Shown here: positions 37,030 to 46,257 of the stretch, piece by piece | Position numbering within the stretch: position 1 is the first letter of the stretch | Layout: every line of letters starts with the position of its first letter | Source: Frateuria terrea | GTDB lineage: Bacteria; Pseudomonadota; Gammaproteobacteria; Xanthomonadales; Rhodanobacteraceae | Reading direction: 5' to 3' | NCBI RefSeq assembly: GCF_900115705.1 | Contig: NZ_FOXL01000003.1 | Span: forward strand, 186,001-250,000 | DNA: 64,000 nucleotides | Program-made: the position numbers and the translations under genes | The notes under the pieces: generated by a model | Database searches by the model: none | What the model was told of the DNA's origin: nothing | The model's input: the letters and a program-made list of their open reading frames with translations, nothing else

Positions 37030-37862
37030 GCGCCTTCGGCCCGCCCGCGCAGGTGCTTGGCCACACGCAGCTGAAACAGCAGCTTGGTCACCAGCAGCTT
37101 TTCCTCGACCGGCTTCTCGACCAGGTCGTTGGCGCCGGCCCTGAGCAGCGCGGCCTGGTTGGCGGGGTTCTCGTCACCGGTCATCACCAGCACGGGCAGT
37201 TGGCCCTTGCCGTAGCCGAACTGGCTGCGGATGCGCTCGAGCAGGTCGCCGCCGGTGAGTTCGCCTTTCAGGCTGACGTCGGTGAGTACCACGTCGGCGC
37301 CGACGTTGCCCTGGGCGCGATCGGTTTCCAGCATCGCCAACGCGTCTTCGACACTGACCACGTGGCGAACGGTCAGGCCGATCTTCTCCAGCATGCGGCG
37401 GGTGGCCAGCGCCACCACGCGGCTGTCTTCCACGTACAGCACGGTGCCCTCGGCGGTGGCCTCCGGCCGCACGTAGCCGCGAATGAAATCGGCCAGGGCC
37501 TGGAAGCCCAGCGACTTGTCGAAGTAGTCGGTGACGTCTCCTAGTTCGCGCTTGTGCAGGCGCGCATCGACGTCGCCGGAAACCACCACGATCGGCACGT
37601 ACGCCTGTGCCGCTTCGCGCACGTGGCGGGCCAGTTCCAGCCCGTCCATGTCGGGCAGGCGCAGCGCAATGGTGATGAAGTCGAACGGGCCCTGCTCGAT
37701 CAGCTCGCGCGCCTCGGCGCCGCTGCCGCAGCCGATCAGCTCGGCTTCCGGCAGCTCGGCCTTGAGCACGCGAGTGATCAGCTGGCGCACCACCTTGGAG
37801 CCATCCACCACCAACACCCGCGGAGCGGTGCCGGCGCCGTGGCTGCCAACGTCTGCATTCAT
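37026..37862 (-). CDS. Response regulator with two receiver domains, first one degenerate
   Basis: A 278-residue protein made of two tandem CheY-like receivers and no output domain. Receiver 2 (from about residue 140) is intact: acidic pair in [10 protein letters not shown], phosphoacceptor aspartate in [10 protein letters not shown], threonine in LVMTGDEN and lysine in DLVEKPVEE. In receiver 1 the phosphoacceptor position is alanine ([15 protein letters not shown]) and one of the acidic pair is glycine ([10 protein letters not shown]), so it probably cannot be phosphorylated normally. No histidine kinase is next to it. The ATG at 37862 gives [11 protein letters not shown]. It precedes ung with an ATGA overlap. 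Confidence 0.85.
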   Translation of the reverse strand: MNADVGSHGAGTAPRVLVVDGSKVVRQLITRVLKAELPEAELIGCGSGAEARELIEQGPFDFITIALRLPDMDGLELARHVREAAQAYVPIVVVSGDVDARLHKRELGDVTDYFDKSLGFQALADFIRGYVRPEATAEGTVLYVEDSRVVALATRRMLEKIGLTVRHVVSVEDALAMLETDRAQGNVGADVVLTDVSLKGELTGGDLLERIRSQFGYGKGQLPVLVMTGDENPANQAALLRAGANDLVEKPVEEKLLVTKLLFQLRVAKHLRGRAEGA

Positions 37863-37957
37863 GCCCCACCCATCCACATCGAACCCCGTGTACGCCCCGC
37901 GCGTCACCCGGGGCTATCTTGCACCATCGCACCGCGCGCGGGTTGCGAAGACGGTCA

Positions 37958-38929
37958 CTAGGCCGCCTTGCGCAGTTGCCAGGCGCTGACCAGCCGCGCG
38001 CCGACCCAACCCAGCACGGCCGCCGCCAGCGGGACGGCCAGCAGCAACCACCAAGGCAGTGCGCCGAGCATGAGCCGGCCGCCATAGGCGCGATCGAGCT
38101 CGGCAGCGGGGCCGGCCAGCGCCAGTTCGATCGCCATCGCCAGCAGCGAGGCAAGCACACCGCCGAACAGGCCATACCAGATGCCGGCGTACAGGTATGG
38201 CCGCCGCACGAAGGCTCGGCTGGCGCCCAGCAGCATCAGCACGCCGATCTCCTCGCTGCGACTGGCGATGTCCGTCCGCACCGTATTGCCCACCACCAGC
38301 AGCGCCGCCAGCGCGAGCAGCCCGGCCAGCACCAGCACCGCGCGATGCCCGACATCCAGCAGTGCGTCGAGCCGCTGCCGCCATTGGCTGCTGTCCTGCA
38401 CCAGGTCGACGGCGCGTTCGCCACGCAGCGACTCCACCAGCTTGTCCACCGCCGCCGCATCCAGGCCCGTCCTGGGTTGCACCACCAGCACCCAGGGCAG
38501 CGGGTTGGCGTCGTCCAGCGCGTGCACGGCGCCGGAGAAACCCTGCAGCGTGGCCAGTTCGTCCAGGCCCTGTTGCGGCGTCTTGACCGTCACCGCCGCC
38601 ACGTCCGCGCGGCCGCGCAGCTCGCCGGCCAGCAGGTTGGCCTGCGCGCCGGCCTGGTCGGTTTTCAGGAACACGCTGACCGCGGGGTTCTGCCCGAGCG
38701 CATTACCCATCGACTGCACGTTGGCCAGCAGCAGGTAGAACGCCAGCGGGAGGGCCAGCGCCAGGCCCAGCACCGCGACGGTCATGAGCGTGCCGAGCGG
38801 GCGGCCGCCGAGCCGGCGCAGGCTCGCCGCCGCGCTCCAACCGTGATGCTCGCGCCAGCCGGCGAAACGGCGGGCCTGGCTGCGCTCGCTGCGCGGCGCG
38901 GCTTTTTCAGTCATGGCAGGAGCGCTCAC
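37958..38929 (-). CDS. ftsX: Cell division protein FtsX
   Basis: Membrane partner of the ABC-type ATPase FtsE; the complex sits at the divisome and activates cell-wall amidases through EnvC-like factors. The 323-residue protein has a basic cytoplasmic N-terminus, a first transmembrane helix (LMTVAVLGLALALPLAFYLL), a periplasmic domain of about 110 residues, and three C-terminal helices with the FtsX/permease motif RSEEIGVLMLLGASRAFVRRPYL. The start codon overlaps the ftsE stop by 4 nt. Confidence 0.95.
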   Translation of the reverse strand: MSAPAMTEKAAPRSERSQARRFAGWREHHGWSAAASLRRLGGRPLGTLMTVAVLGLALALPLAFYLLLANVQSMGNALGQNPAVSVFLKTDQAGAQANLLAGELRGRADVAAVTVKTPQQGLDELATLQGFSGAVHALDDANPLPWVLVVQPRTGLDAAAVDKLVESLRGERAVDLVQDSSQWRQRLDALLDVGHRAVLVLAGLLALAALLVVGNTVRTDIASRSEEIGVLMLLGASRAFVRRPYLYAGIWYGLFGGVLASLLAMAIELALAGPAAELDRAYGGRLMLGALPWWLLLAVPLAAAVLGWVGARLVSAWQLRKAA

Positions 38930-39603
38930 AGCACCTCCTCCCCCGGGATGTCGGCGACCAGCCGACCGTGGTCCAGCACGACCACGCGCTTGTGCATGCG
39001 TTTGATCAGCGGCAGGTCGTGGCTGGCCACCAGCACGGTGGTGCCGATGTCCTGGAATTCAGCGAACAGGCCCATGATTTCGACGGCCAGTTGCGGGTCG
39101 AGGTTGCCGGTCGGTTCGTCTGCGATCAGTACCGCCGGGCGCGCCACGATGGCGCGGGCGATACCGACACGCTGCTGCTCGCCGGTGGAAAGCGAGTCGG
39201 GCAACTGGCGCTCGTACGCGAGCAGGCCGACCTTCTCCAGCGCCGCACGCACGCGGCGGCTGCGTTCGGCCGGCGCGATGCCGCCAATCGTCAGCGGCAA
39301 CTCGACATTGGCAAACACGGTGCGGTCCATCAACAGGCGGTGGTCCTGGAACACCATGCCCAGCCGGCGCCGCAGTTTGGGAATGCCACCGCGGCCGACC
39401 TTGGCGAGGCTTTGCCCTTCGACCACGATCTGCCCGTGCGAGGGCCGCTCGATCAGCGCGATCAGTTTGAGCAGGGTGCTCTTGCCGGCGCCGGAATGGC
39501 CGGTGACGAAGGCCATTTCGCCGGCCGCCACCTCGAAGGACAGTTGCGAGAGCGCCTCATGGCCGCCCTCGTAGCGCTTGCTCACCTGGTCGAAGCGGAT
39601 CAC
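38926..39603 (-). CDS. ftsE: Cell division ATP-binding protein FtsE
   Basis: The ABC ATPase of the FtsEX divisome complex. Motifs: Walker A GHSGAGKSTLLKLIA, signature LSTGEQQRVGIARAI, Walker B VLIADEPTGNLDP and the H-loop VASHD. The start was set at the GTG at 39603: AAGGAG lies nine bases upstream and the protein then begins (M)IRFDQVSKRYEGG, as FtsE does, giving 225 residues. The ATG at 39627 would add eight residues with a poor ribosome binding site. It is translationally coupled to ftsX. Confidence 0.95.
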   Translation of the reverse strand: MIRFDQVSKRYEGGHEALSQLSFEVAAGEMAFVTGHSGAGKSTLLKLIALIERPSHGQIVVEGQSLAKVGRGGIPKLRRRLGMVFQDHRLLMDRTVFANVELPLTIGGIAPAERSRRVRAALEKVGLLAYERQLPDSLSTGEQQRVGIARAIVARPAVLIADEPTGNLDPQLAVEIMGLFAEFQDIGTTVLVASHDLPLIKRMHKRVVVLDHGRLVADIPGEEVL

Positions 39604-39702
39604 CGCGTGTGGCTCCTTGTCCCGCATTAGCGGCCAAGGATACGGGATGCGTGGGGTGCTTGTGGAAGCTGCCTGGAGACCTCGGACGAGGCCGCAAGCG
39701 GC

Positions 39703-39843
39703 TCCCTCTCCCTGCGGGGAAAGGGCTGGGGTGAGGGTTGAGGCGAGGGGCCACTCTTGCGACACGGCCTCGTCATAGCGTGGCTTTGACCAGCCCGTGC
39801 GAGCCCGACCCTCGGCGCCCCTTCTCCCCGGAGGGGGAGAAGG
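39703..39843. repeat. Two GC-rich palindromic elements between rhlB and ftsE
   Basis: The first unit (39703-39750) reads TCCCTCTCCCTGCGGGGAAA then GGGCTGGGGTGAGGGTTGAG, a copy of the CCCTCACCC/CCCTCTCCC family seen at 10633. The second (39820-39843) is a perfect 10-bp hairpin, CCTTCTCCCC and GGGGAGAAGG, around GGAG, just beyond the rhlB stop codon, so it may end the rhlB transcript. Between them is unique sequence with no gene. Confidence 0.6.
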
Positions 39844-39856
39844 AATCAAAGCTTGC

Positions 39857-41569
39857 TCAGCGCCCGGTGAACAGGCGCGTCAGGCGGCGGAAGAAGCCCG
39901 GCTTCTTGGAGGGCACATCGGTCACGCCCGACTGCACCGCCACCTGCCGCGACGGCCGCGATGGGCCGGCGCCACGCTCACGCGGCGGCTTGCGCTCGCC
40001 ATGCGGCGCGCGGCTCTCCACCGTGGCCTGGACAGGCGGGGCGGCGTTCTCGCCACCCTCGCGGCGGCGGCCACGGCCGCCACGACGACGCCGCCGCTTG
40101 TGGGCACCTTCGCCGCCCTCTGGCGCCGGTGCAGTGGCCGGCGTACTGGCGCCGGAGGCAACCACGCCCGGCTGCGGCTCGGTCGTCACCGCGGCCTCGC
40201 CTTCGTCGCGCGGCGGACGCGGCGCGCGCGGCGGACGACCTTCGCGCGGACCACGCTCGCCACCACGGCCACTGCGGCGCGAACCGTCGCGCGGCCCCTT
40301 GCGTTCGTCCCCACGCGGCTCGACCTTGTCGCCGAACTGCTCGCTGTCGGCCGCGGCCTGTTCGGCGAACTGCGGATCGATCGCGTGCGGCTTGGGCATG
40401 ACCAGCAGGTCCGGCTCGACTGTCGCCACCGGGATCTTCTGCCCGATGTAGGCCTCGATGTCCGGCAGGCTCATCGCGTACAGGTCGCAGGCGAAGCTGA
40501 CCGCGTCGCCCTCGGCGCCGAGGCGTGCGGTGCGGCCGATGCGGTGTACGTAGTCCTCGGCGTCCTGCGGCAGGTCGTAGTTGAAGACGTGGCTGACCGC
40601 CGGGATGTGCAGGCCGCGCGCGGCCACGTCGGTGCACACCAGCATGTCGAGCTGGCCGTCCTGGAAGCGCTGCAGCAGCTTCTGGCGCTTCAGCTGCGGC
40701 ACGTCGCCGGAGAGTGCGCCGACGCGGTAACCCTGGCGCTTGACCCGCTCGGTGATGCGTTCGGCAGCGGCCTTGGTGTTGACGAAGACGATGCTGCGGC
40801 TGGGCTTCTCGCGCTCCAGCAGGTTGAGCAGCAGCGGCATCTTCTCTTCCTTGGCCGGGAAGTAGACGACCTGGCGCACCTTGTCGGCGGTGATGTTGTC
40901 GGTCTCCACCACCAGCTTTTCGGCCTCGTGCATGTGCTCATAGGCCAGTTCGAGCACGCGGTGGCTGAGCGTGGCCGAGTACAGCAATACCTGGCGCTGC
41001 TCGCGCGCCGGCAGGCGGCGGAAAATGAAGCGCACGTCCTTGATGAAGCCGAGGTCGAACATGCGGTCGGCCTCGTCGATCACCATCACCTCGACGCCGT
41101 TGAAGCCGAACACCTGCTGCTTGTAGTAGTCGAGCAGGCGGCCGGGCGTGGCGATGATGATGTCGCAGCCGTCCTTCAGCTGCTGGCGCTGCTTGTCGTA
41201 GTCGACGCCGCCATAGATCAGCGCGGTCTTCAGGCCGGTGTGGCGGCCGATGCTGCGCGCGTCCTTGTCGATCTGGATGGCGAGCTCGCGGGTCGGTGCG
41301 ATGATCAGCGCGCGCGGATCGGAATCCTTGCGCTCGGCGACCGCCGGGCGGGTCAGCAGGCGGTTCATCAGCGCGACCAGGAAGGCGCAGGTCTTGCCGG
41401 TGCCGGTCTGCGCCTGGCCGGCGACGTCGCGTCCGGTCAGCGCGAGCGGCAGGGTGAGCGCCTGGATCGGCGTGCAGCGGGTGAAGCCGGCCTCGGCGAG
41501 GCCCTGCTGCAGCAGCGGGTGGAGGTCGAAGTTGGTGAAGAAGGTGTCAGTCAGTACGGTTTCGGACAT
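39857..41569 (-). CDS. rhlB: DEAD-box ATP-dependent RNA helicase RhlB
   Basis: RNA helicase that in E. coli unwinds structured RNA for the RNase E degradosome. The 570-residue protein has the Q motif ([12 protein letters not shown]), [28 protein letters not shown] in [17 protein letters not shown] and [10 protein letters not shown]. The last 165 residues are a low-complexity basic/glycine tail with [19 protein letters not shown]-like runs, longer than in E. coli RhlB (421 residues), and probably bind RNA or protein partners. Its position divergent from trxA-rho matches the E. coli arrangement. A long stem-loop lies in its upstream region. Confidence 0.95.
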   Translation of the reverse strand: MSETVLTDTFFTNFDLHPLLQQGLAEAGFTRCTPIQALTLPLALTGRDVAGQAQTGTGKTCAFLVALMNRLLTRPAVAERKDSDPRALIIAPTRELAIQIDKDARSIGRHTGLKTALIYGGVDYDKQRQQLKDGCDIIIATPGRLLDYYKQQVFGFNGVEVMVIDEADRMFDLGFIKDVRFIFRRLPAREQRQVLLYSATLSHRVLELAYEHMHEAEKLVVETDNITADKVRQVVYFPAKEEKMPLLLNLLEREKPSRSIVFVNTKAAAERITERVKRQGYRVGALSGDVPQLKRQKLLQRFQDGQLDMLVCTDVAARGLHIPAVSHVFNYDLPQDAEDYVHRIGRTARLGAEGDAVSFACDLYAMSLPDIEAYIGQKIPVATVEPDLLVMPKPHAIDPQFAEQAAADSEQFGDKVEPRGDERKGPRDGSRRSGRGGERGPREGRPPRAPRPPRDEGEAAVTTEPQPGVVASGASTPATAPAPEGGEGAHKRRRRRGGRGRRREGGENAAPPVQATVESRAPHGERKPPRERGAGPSRPSRQVAVQSGVTDVPSKKPGFFRRLTRLFTGR

Positions 41570-41986
41570 GGGTCACTGGATGGAATGCGGGCGGGCGCAT
41601 GGCCGGGCCCGGCTCCGCCGCCTGGCAGGCGCGGAACGGTTGAGGGTGCGGGGTGGGCCGACCGCGCGTGCGTCCTGGCCGATCGCCTTGGACCGGTCCT
41701 GCGCGCGCATTGCCGCCTGGCTCCGCCGGTGGAGGCTGGGACCGACGGTTCCGCTGGCATAGGCGAGTCGGCTCGTGCGCCAGCCGGCTCGCCTATGACA
41801 ACGGAACCCTCCGTCACCACCCTTGAATCGCTTGAATAGCGACCCGAGTTACGCTGGAATGGAGGCTTGCCGCAACGGCAATCCCCGCAGTCTTCCGGTT
41901 AGAACCGCGCAACATGGGCGCCCCAGTGTAGCCGATGCCGGCCGCGCGGTCCCAAACCCCCTTTCCACGCAACCATGGAGATCCTG
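41570..41986. other. Divergent rhlB/trxA intergenic region
   Basis: 417 bases with no recognisable gene. It must contain the promoters of rhlB (leftward) and trxA (rightward). The notable content is the two-tier stem-loop at 41747-41808. The part nearest trxA contains CTTGAATCGCTTGAATAGCG, which has a heat-shock -35-like CTTGAA but no matching CCCCAT -10, so I do not call a sigma-32 promoter. Confidence 0.5.
41747..41808. other. Long two-tier stem-loop in the rhlB-trxA gap
   Basis: An outer 7-bp stem, GGTTCCG (41747-41753) with CGGAACC (41802-41808), is separated by a symmetric four-base internal loop from an inner 16-bp stem, CATAGGCGAGTCGGCT (41758-41773) with AGCCGGCTCGCCTATG (41782-41797), which has one G-T pair; the hairpin loop is eight bases. 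It lies about 180-240 bases upstream of the rhlB start codon and about 180 upstream of trxA. It may be an RNA leader structure or a mobile palindrome. Confidence 0.65.
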
Positions 41987-42313
41987 GTGAGCGACCTGAT
42001 TACCCACGTCAACGACGATGCCTTCCAGAAGGACGTGCTCGAGTCCGACACTCCCGTGCTGCTCGACTTCTGGGCTGAATGGTGCGGCCCGTGCAAGGCC
42101 ATCGCGCCGATGCTCGACGAGCTGGCCAGGCAGTACGAGGGCAAGCTGAAGATCGTCAAGCTGAACATCGACGAGAACCAGAAGACCCCCCGCACCTACG
42201 GCGTGCGCGGCATCCCGACCCTGATGGTGTTCAAGCACGGCAAGGTCGAGGCGACGCAGATCGGCGCCGTCAGCAAGGGCCAGCTCAGCCAGATGATCGA
42301 CAAGGCGATCTGA
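41987..42313 (+). CDS. trxA: Thioredoxin 1
   Basis: Small cytoplasmic dithiol oxidoreductase that reduces ribonucleotide reductase, methionine sulfoxide reductases and other proteins. The 108-residue protein has the active site WCGPC (Cys33, Cys36) and the cis-proline loop RGIPTLMVF. The GTG at 41987 is preferred: GGAG sits six bases upstream and the product begins (M)[13 protein letters not shown], as in other TrxA. The ATG at 41975 lies in front of that ribosome binding site. rho follows 172 bp downstream, as in E. coli. Confidence 0.97.
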   Translation: MSDLITHVNDDAFQKDVLESDTPVLLDFWAEWCGPCKAIAPMLDELARQYEGKLKIVKLNIDENQKTPRTYGVRGIPTLMVFKHGKVEATQIGAVSKGQLSQMIDKAI

Positions 42314-42485
42314 AGGCCGCCCATTCCCGCCGCGCGCGCTTTACGGCGCCGCGCGGCGGATGCTAGATTCATTGCACGACCGTAAGGGGCGGTCCGCTTC
42401 GCCCCTCCCGCGCGTACCGCGCGACGCTCGACCTCCCTCCTGATTCACTACGGCCTGTCCCAACGGCGCCCCACGAGGTTTGCCC

Positions 42486-44276
42486 GTGTCCGATATCGAA
42501 ACCCAAGACCCGTCCGACGCCAAGCGCGCCGAACCCAAGAGTGCGGACGCACCGCGCACGCGTGCGCCGCGCAAGTCCGCTGCCGAGAAGGCGGCCGCCG
42601 CGGCCGCCGCCCCTGCAGCGGCGCCCGCGCCGGCACCCACCGCCGCGCAAGCGCCCGCCCCGGCCCCGATCTCCGCGCCACCTCCGGCGCCGGCGCAGGC
42701 CAGCCTGCCGATGGAGGCGGGTGACAACGCCCAGCGCGCCCCGCAGGAGCCGCGCGAAGGCGGCCAGGGCGGCCAGGGTGGCAACAGCCAGCAGCCGAAC
42801 GGCAGCAACGAACGCCGCAACGACCGCAATGACCGCGACGGCCGCGGCCGCCGGCGCCGCCACGAGCGCGGCCAGCGCCCCCAGGGTGGTCAAGGGGGCG
42901 GGCAAGGGGGCGGGCAAGGCAGCCAGGGCGGCAACCAGGGCCAGCCCAACCGCAACAACCCGCGCGGCCTGCCCGAGGACGACGAGAACGCCGACATCGG
43001 CAGCAGCGACCGGCTGATCAACCTCACCGAACTCAAGCGCAAGAACGCCATCCAGCTGCTGGAGTTCGCCGAGTCGCTGGGCATCCAGGAAGGCGTCGCC
43101 CGCGCGCGCAAGCAGGACGTGATCTTCTCCATCCTCAAGGCTCACGCGCGTTCCGGCGGCGGCATCTGGGCGGAGGGCGTGCTGGAGATCCTGCAGGACG
43201 GCTTCGGCTTCCTGCGCTCGGCCGACGAGTCCTACCTCGCCGGTCCGGACGACATCTACGTCAGCCCCAGCCAGATCCGCCGCTTCAACCTGCGCACCGG
43301 CGACTACATCACCGGGCGCGTGCGCCATCCGAAGGAAGGCGAGCGCTACTTCGCGATGCTCAAGGTCGACGACATCAACGGCGATCCGCCGGAGGCGTCG
43401 AAGAACAAGATGCTGTTCGAGAACCTGACGCCGCTGTTCCCGCGCAAGTCGTTCCATCTCGAGCGTGGCAATGGTTCGAGCGAGGACATCACCGGCCGCA
43501 TCCTCGACCTCATCGCTCCGATCGGCAAGGGCCAGCGCGGCCTGATCGTCTCCCAGCCCAAGTCGGGCAAGACGATGATGCTGCAGAACATCGCCCAGGC
43601 GATCCAGTACAACCATCCCGAGTCGCACCTGATCATCCTGCTGGTGGACGAGCGTCCGGAGGAAGTCACCGAGATCGCCCGTACCGTGCGCGCCGAGGTG
43701 ATCAGTTCTACGTTCGACGAACCGGCAGTCCGGCACGTGCAGGTCGCCGAGATGGTGATCGAGCGGGCCAAGCGCCTGGTCGAGCACAAGAAGGACGTGG
43801 TGATCCTGCTCGACTCGATCACCCGCCTGGCCCGGGCCTACAACACCGTGGTGCCCAGCTCCGGCAAGGTGCTCACCGGCGGCGTCGACGCCAACGCGCT
43901 GCAGCGGCCGAAGCGCTTCTTCGGCGCCGCGCGCAACGTCGAGGAAGGCGGCTCCCTGACCATCATCGCCACCGCGCTGATCGACACCGGCTCGAAGATG
44001 GACGAGGTGATCTACGAGGAGTTCAAGGGCACCGGCAACATGGAAGTGCACCTGTCCCGCCGCATTTCCGAGAAGCGCGTGTACCCGGCCATCGACATCA
44101 ACCGCTCCGGCACCCGCCGCGAGGACCTGCTGATCGACCCGGACCTGCTGGCGAAGATCTGGATCCTGCGCAAGCTGCTGCATCCGATGGACGAGCTGGC
44201 GGCGATGGAATTCATGCTCGACAAGATGAAGAACACCAAGACCAACGACGAGTTCTTCAACTCGATGAAGCGCTGA
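42486..44276 (+). CDS. rho: Transcription termination factor Rho with long disordered N-terminal extension
   Basis: Hexameric RNA-dependent ATPase that terminates transcription. From about residue 178 ([10 protein letters not shown]) to 596 the protein corresponds to the complete 419-residue E. coli Rho: RNA-binding cold-shock domain, P-loop [30 protein letters not shown] and R-loop [15 protein letters not shown]. The first 177 residues are an added disordered region: an Ala/Pro tract (about 34-72), then a Gly/Gln/Asn/Arg-rich stretch (about 90-160) with [16 protein letters not shown] repeats. The GTG at 42486 has GAGG upstream at good spacing. An intrinsic-type terminator follows. Confidence 0.96.
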   Translation: MSDIETQDPSDAKRAEPKSADAPRTRAPRKSAAEKAAAAAAAPAAAPAPAPTAAQAPAPAPISAPPPAPAQASLPMEAGDNAQRAPQEPREGGQGGQGGNSQQPNGSNERRNDRNDRDGRGRRRRHERGQRPQGGQGGGQGGGQGSQGGNQGQPNRNNPRGLPEDDENADIGSSDRLINLTELKRKNAIQLLEFAESLGIQEGVARARKQDVIFSILKAHARSGGGIWAEGVLEILQDGFGFLRSADESYLAGPDDIYVSPSQIRRFNLRTGDYITGRVRHPKEGERYFAMLKVDDINGDPPEASKNKMLFENLTPLFPRKSFHLERGNGSSEDITGRILDLIAPIGKGQRGLIVSQPKSGKTMMLQNIAQAIQYNHPESHLIILLVDERPEEVTEIARTVRAEVISSTFDEPAVRHVQVAEMVIERAKRLVEHKKDVVILLDSITRLARAYNTVVPSSGKVLTGGVDANALQRPKRFFGAARNVEEGGSLTIIATALIDTGSKMDEVIYEEFKGTGNMEVHLSRRISEKRVYPAIDINRSGTRREDLLIDPDLLAKIWILRKLLHPMDELAAMEFMLDKMKNTKTNDEFFNSMKR

Positions 44277-44298
44277 AGGCGGCACGCCTTCGGGAAGA

Positions 44299-44330
44299 CA
44301 GGCCGGCACATGCCGGCCTGTTTCGTTTTC
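44299..44330 (+). terminator. Intrinsic-type terminator after rho
   Basis: CAGGCCGGCA (44299-44308) and TGCCGGCCTG (44311-44320) form a perfect 10-bp stem with a CA centre, followed by TTTCGTTTTC. It lies 22 bases after the rho stop codon and is the clearest intrinsic terminator in the window. Confidence 0.85.
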
Positions 44331-44490
44331 GAGAGCGCACCCGTAGGGGCGTTGTCGAATCGCCCGAAGCGACCCCGGCCTTTCACGGGCGCCATCCAGT
44401 ACCCCGGCGTACACTATTTGGACCCGGCTCCCCTTTTCATGGCCGGGCCCGACCCCATAGTGGCCGCTCCCTCCCTGCAAGGCTTTGCCT

Positions 44491-45858
44491 GTGTCCATAC
44501 CCAGTGCCGTAGAGAGCACCCCGATCGAGAGCCGCCAGCAGCTGGCCGACTACCTCGCTGCCGGCGAGAAGCCGCGCGAGGCCTGGCGCATCGGCACCGA
44601 GCACGAGAAGTTCGGCTTCCGCACGGACGACCTGCGCCCGCCCACCTACGAGGGCGAGCGTGGTATCCGTGCGCTTCTGGAAGGACTGGCGTCGAGGTAC
44701 GGCTGGGAGATCGCCCGCGAGGGCGAGACACCGGTGGCACTGACCCGCGGCAAGGCCAACATCACGCTGGAACCGGCCGGCCAGCTGGAGCTTTCCGGCG
44801 CGCCGGTGGAAAACATCCACCAGACCTGTTGCGAGGTGAACACGCACCTGGACGAAGTCCGCTCGGTGGCCGACGGCCTGGGCCTGGGCTTCCTCGGCAT
44901 GGGCTTCCAGCCGAAGTGGCGCCGCGACGAGATGCCGTGGATGCCCAAGGGCCGCTACAAGATCATGCGCGAGTACATGCCCAAGGTCGGCAATCTGGGC
45001 CTGGACATGATGACGCGCACCTGCACCGTGCAGGTGAACCTGGATTTTTCCAGCGAAGCGGACATGGTGAAGAAGTTCCGTGCAAGCCTCGCGCTGCAGC
45101 CGGTCGCCACCGCGCTGTTCGCCGACTCGCCGTTCACCGATGGCAAGCCCAACGGCTTCCTCTCCTACCGCTCGCAGGTGTGGACCGACACCGACCCGCA
45201 CCGCACCGGCATGCTCGACTTCGTGTTCCAGGACGGGTTCGGCTACGAGCGTTACGTCGACTACATCCTCGGCGTGCCGATGTACTTCAGCTACCAGGAC
45301 GGCCGCTACATCGACCTGGCCGGCCAGGACTTCCGGCGGTTCCTCGATGGCAGGCTGGAGGCGGTCCCGGGCACGCGCGCGACCATGAAGGACTGGGCCG
45401 ACCACCTCACCACCGCCTTCCCCGAGGTGCGCCTGAAGCAGTACCTGGAAATGCGCGGCGCCGATGGCGGACCGTGGAACCGCCTGTGCGCCCTGCCCGC
45501 GCTGTGGGTCGGGCTGCTGTACGACGACGAGGCGCTCGATGCGGCCTGGGACCTGGTCAAGGACTTCACGATGGAGGAGCGCCATGCCCTGCGCGACGGC
45601 GTGCCGCGCCAAGCGCTCAAGCTACCTTTCCGCCGCGGCAGTGTGGGGGATCTCGCGGCCGAAACGCTGAAGATTGCCGCACACGGGTTGAAGCGGCGCG
45701 CGCGGCTCAACCGCAACGGCGCCGACGAGAGCATCTTTCTCCAGCCGATGATCGAGATCGTCGAAGCGAAGCAGACGCCTGCCGAGCGCAAGCTCGAACT
45801 TTTCCACGGACCCTGGAACGGCAGCATCGACCCACTGTTCCGCGAGTTCGCCTACTGA
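44491..45858 (+). CDS. gshA: Glutamate-cysteine ligase, plant-type (GCS2 family)
   Basis: Joins glutamate and cysteine to make gamma-glutamylcysteine, the first step of glutathione synthesis. The 455-residue protein is of the plant/alphaproteobacterial type and not the E. coli GshA type: GTEHEKFGFRTDDLRPPTYE near residue 35, ITLEPAGQLELSGAP, CEVNTHLDEV, LGMGFQPKWRRDEMPWMPKG and MTRTCTVQVNLDF are diagnostic. Plant enzymes are redox-regulated by disulfides, but that regulation cannot be read here. The GTG at 44491 follows AAGG at eight bases; a TTG at 44485 is an alternative. The gene follows rho after its terminator, so it has its own promoter. Confidence 0.94.
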   Translation: MSIPSAVESTPIESRQQLADYLAAGEKPREAWRIGTEHEKFGFRTDDLRPPTYEGERGIRALLEGLASRYGWEIAREGETPVALTRGKANITLEPAGQLELSGAPVENIHQTCCEVNTHLDEVRSVADGLGLGFLGMGFQPKWRRDEMPWMPKGRYKIMREYMPKVGNLGLDMMTRTCTVQVNLDFSSEADMVKKFRASLALQPVATALFADSPFTDGKPNGFLSYRSQVWTDTDPHRTGMLDFVFQDGFGYERYVDYILGVPMYFSYQDGRYIDLAGQDFRRFLDGRLEAVPGTRATMKDWADHLTTAFPEVRLKQYLEMRGADGGPWNRLCALPALWVGLLYDDEALDAAWDLVKDFTMEERHALRDGVPRQALKLPFRRGSVGDLAAETLKIAAHGLKRRARLNRNGADESIFLQPMIEIVEAKQTPAERKLELFHGPWNGSIDPLFREFAY

Positions 45859-46257
45859 ATCGGGGCCTGGCCTGGCCGATCCCTACGGGCGGCCCGGCTG
45901 GTTGATAATCACGATGCCGGGCAGGCGACCATCGGGCGGCCGTCGGAACGACGGCGCATTCGCGCCGACCCGTGCGCACACTGAGGGGCATCGGTAGCCC
46001 GCCGCGCCACCACGCGCGTGAAGGGCAAGTGAGCAAAAACCGGCCGTAGTCCCGACGGCCTGCACACGCCTGCCTGCCGGCTTGTGGAACCGGCCGGACC
46101 GGGCTCAATATGGATGGGGATGCCTGGAGCCGCCTGTTCCTGCGCTCGTGGCAAACGTCGTCATCCGCATCGATCATCCAACGTCAGCCGGTAACGGCAT
46201 CCTGGCTCCAGCCACGGGATGCCCCTTGGTTTCTTCGCGCAAAGGACGCCTGCGCCG
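45859..46257. other. Intergenic region between gshA and the acyltransferase gene
   Basis: 399 bases with no protein-like open frame, RNA gene or strong hairpin that I can recognise. It should contain the end of the gshA transcript and the promoter of the acyltransferase gene. Local composition is slightly more mixed than in the neighbouring genes. Confidence 0.4.

Noticed and set aside
41815-41860. Sigma-32 promoter upstream of trxA
   Set aside because: CTTGAA occurs twice, but no CCCCAT-like -10 lies at suitable spacing.
42893-42930. Short tandem G-rich repeats inside rho as a possible regulatory repeat
   Set aside because: They encode the GGGQ repeats of the disordered Rho extension and need no other explanation.
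42478-44500. Shared start-region motif TTTGCC(C/T)GTGTCC at rho and gshA
   Set aside because: The two 13-base matches cover the initiation codons and their spacer; with only two cases they are best treated as coincidence.
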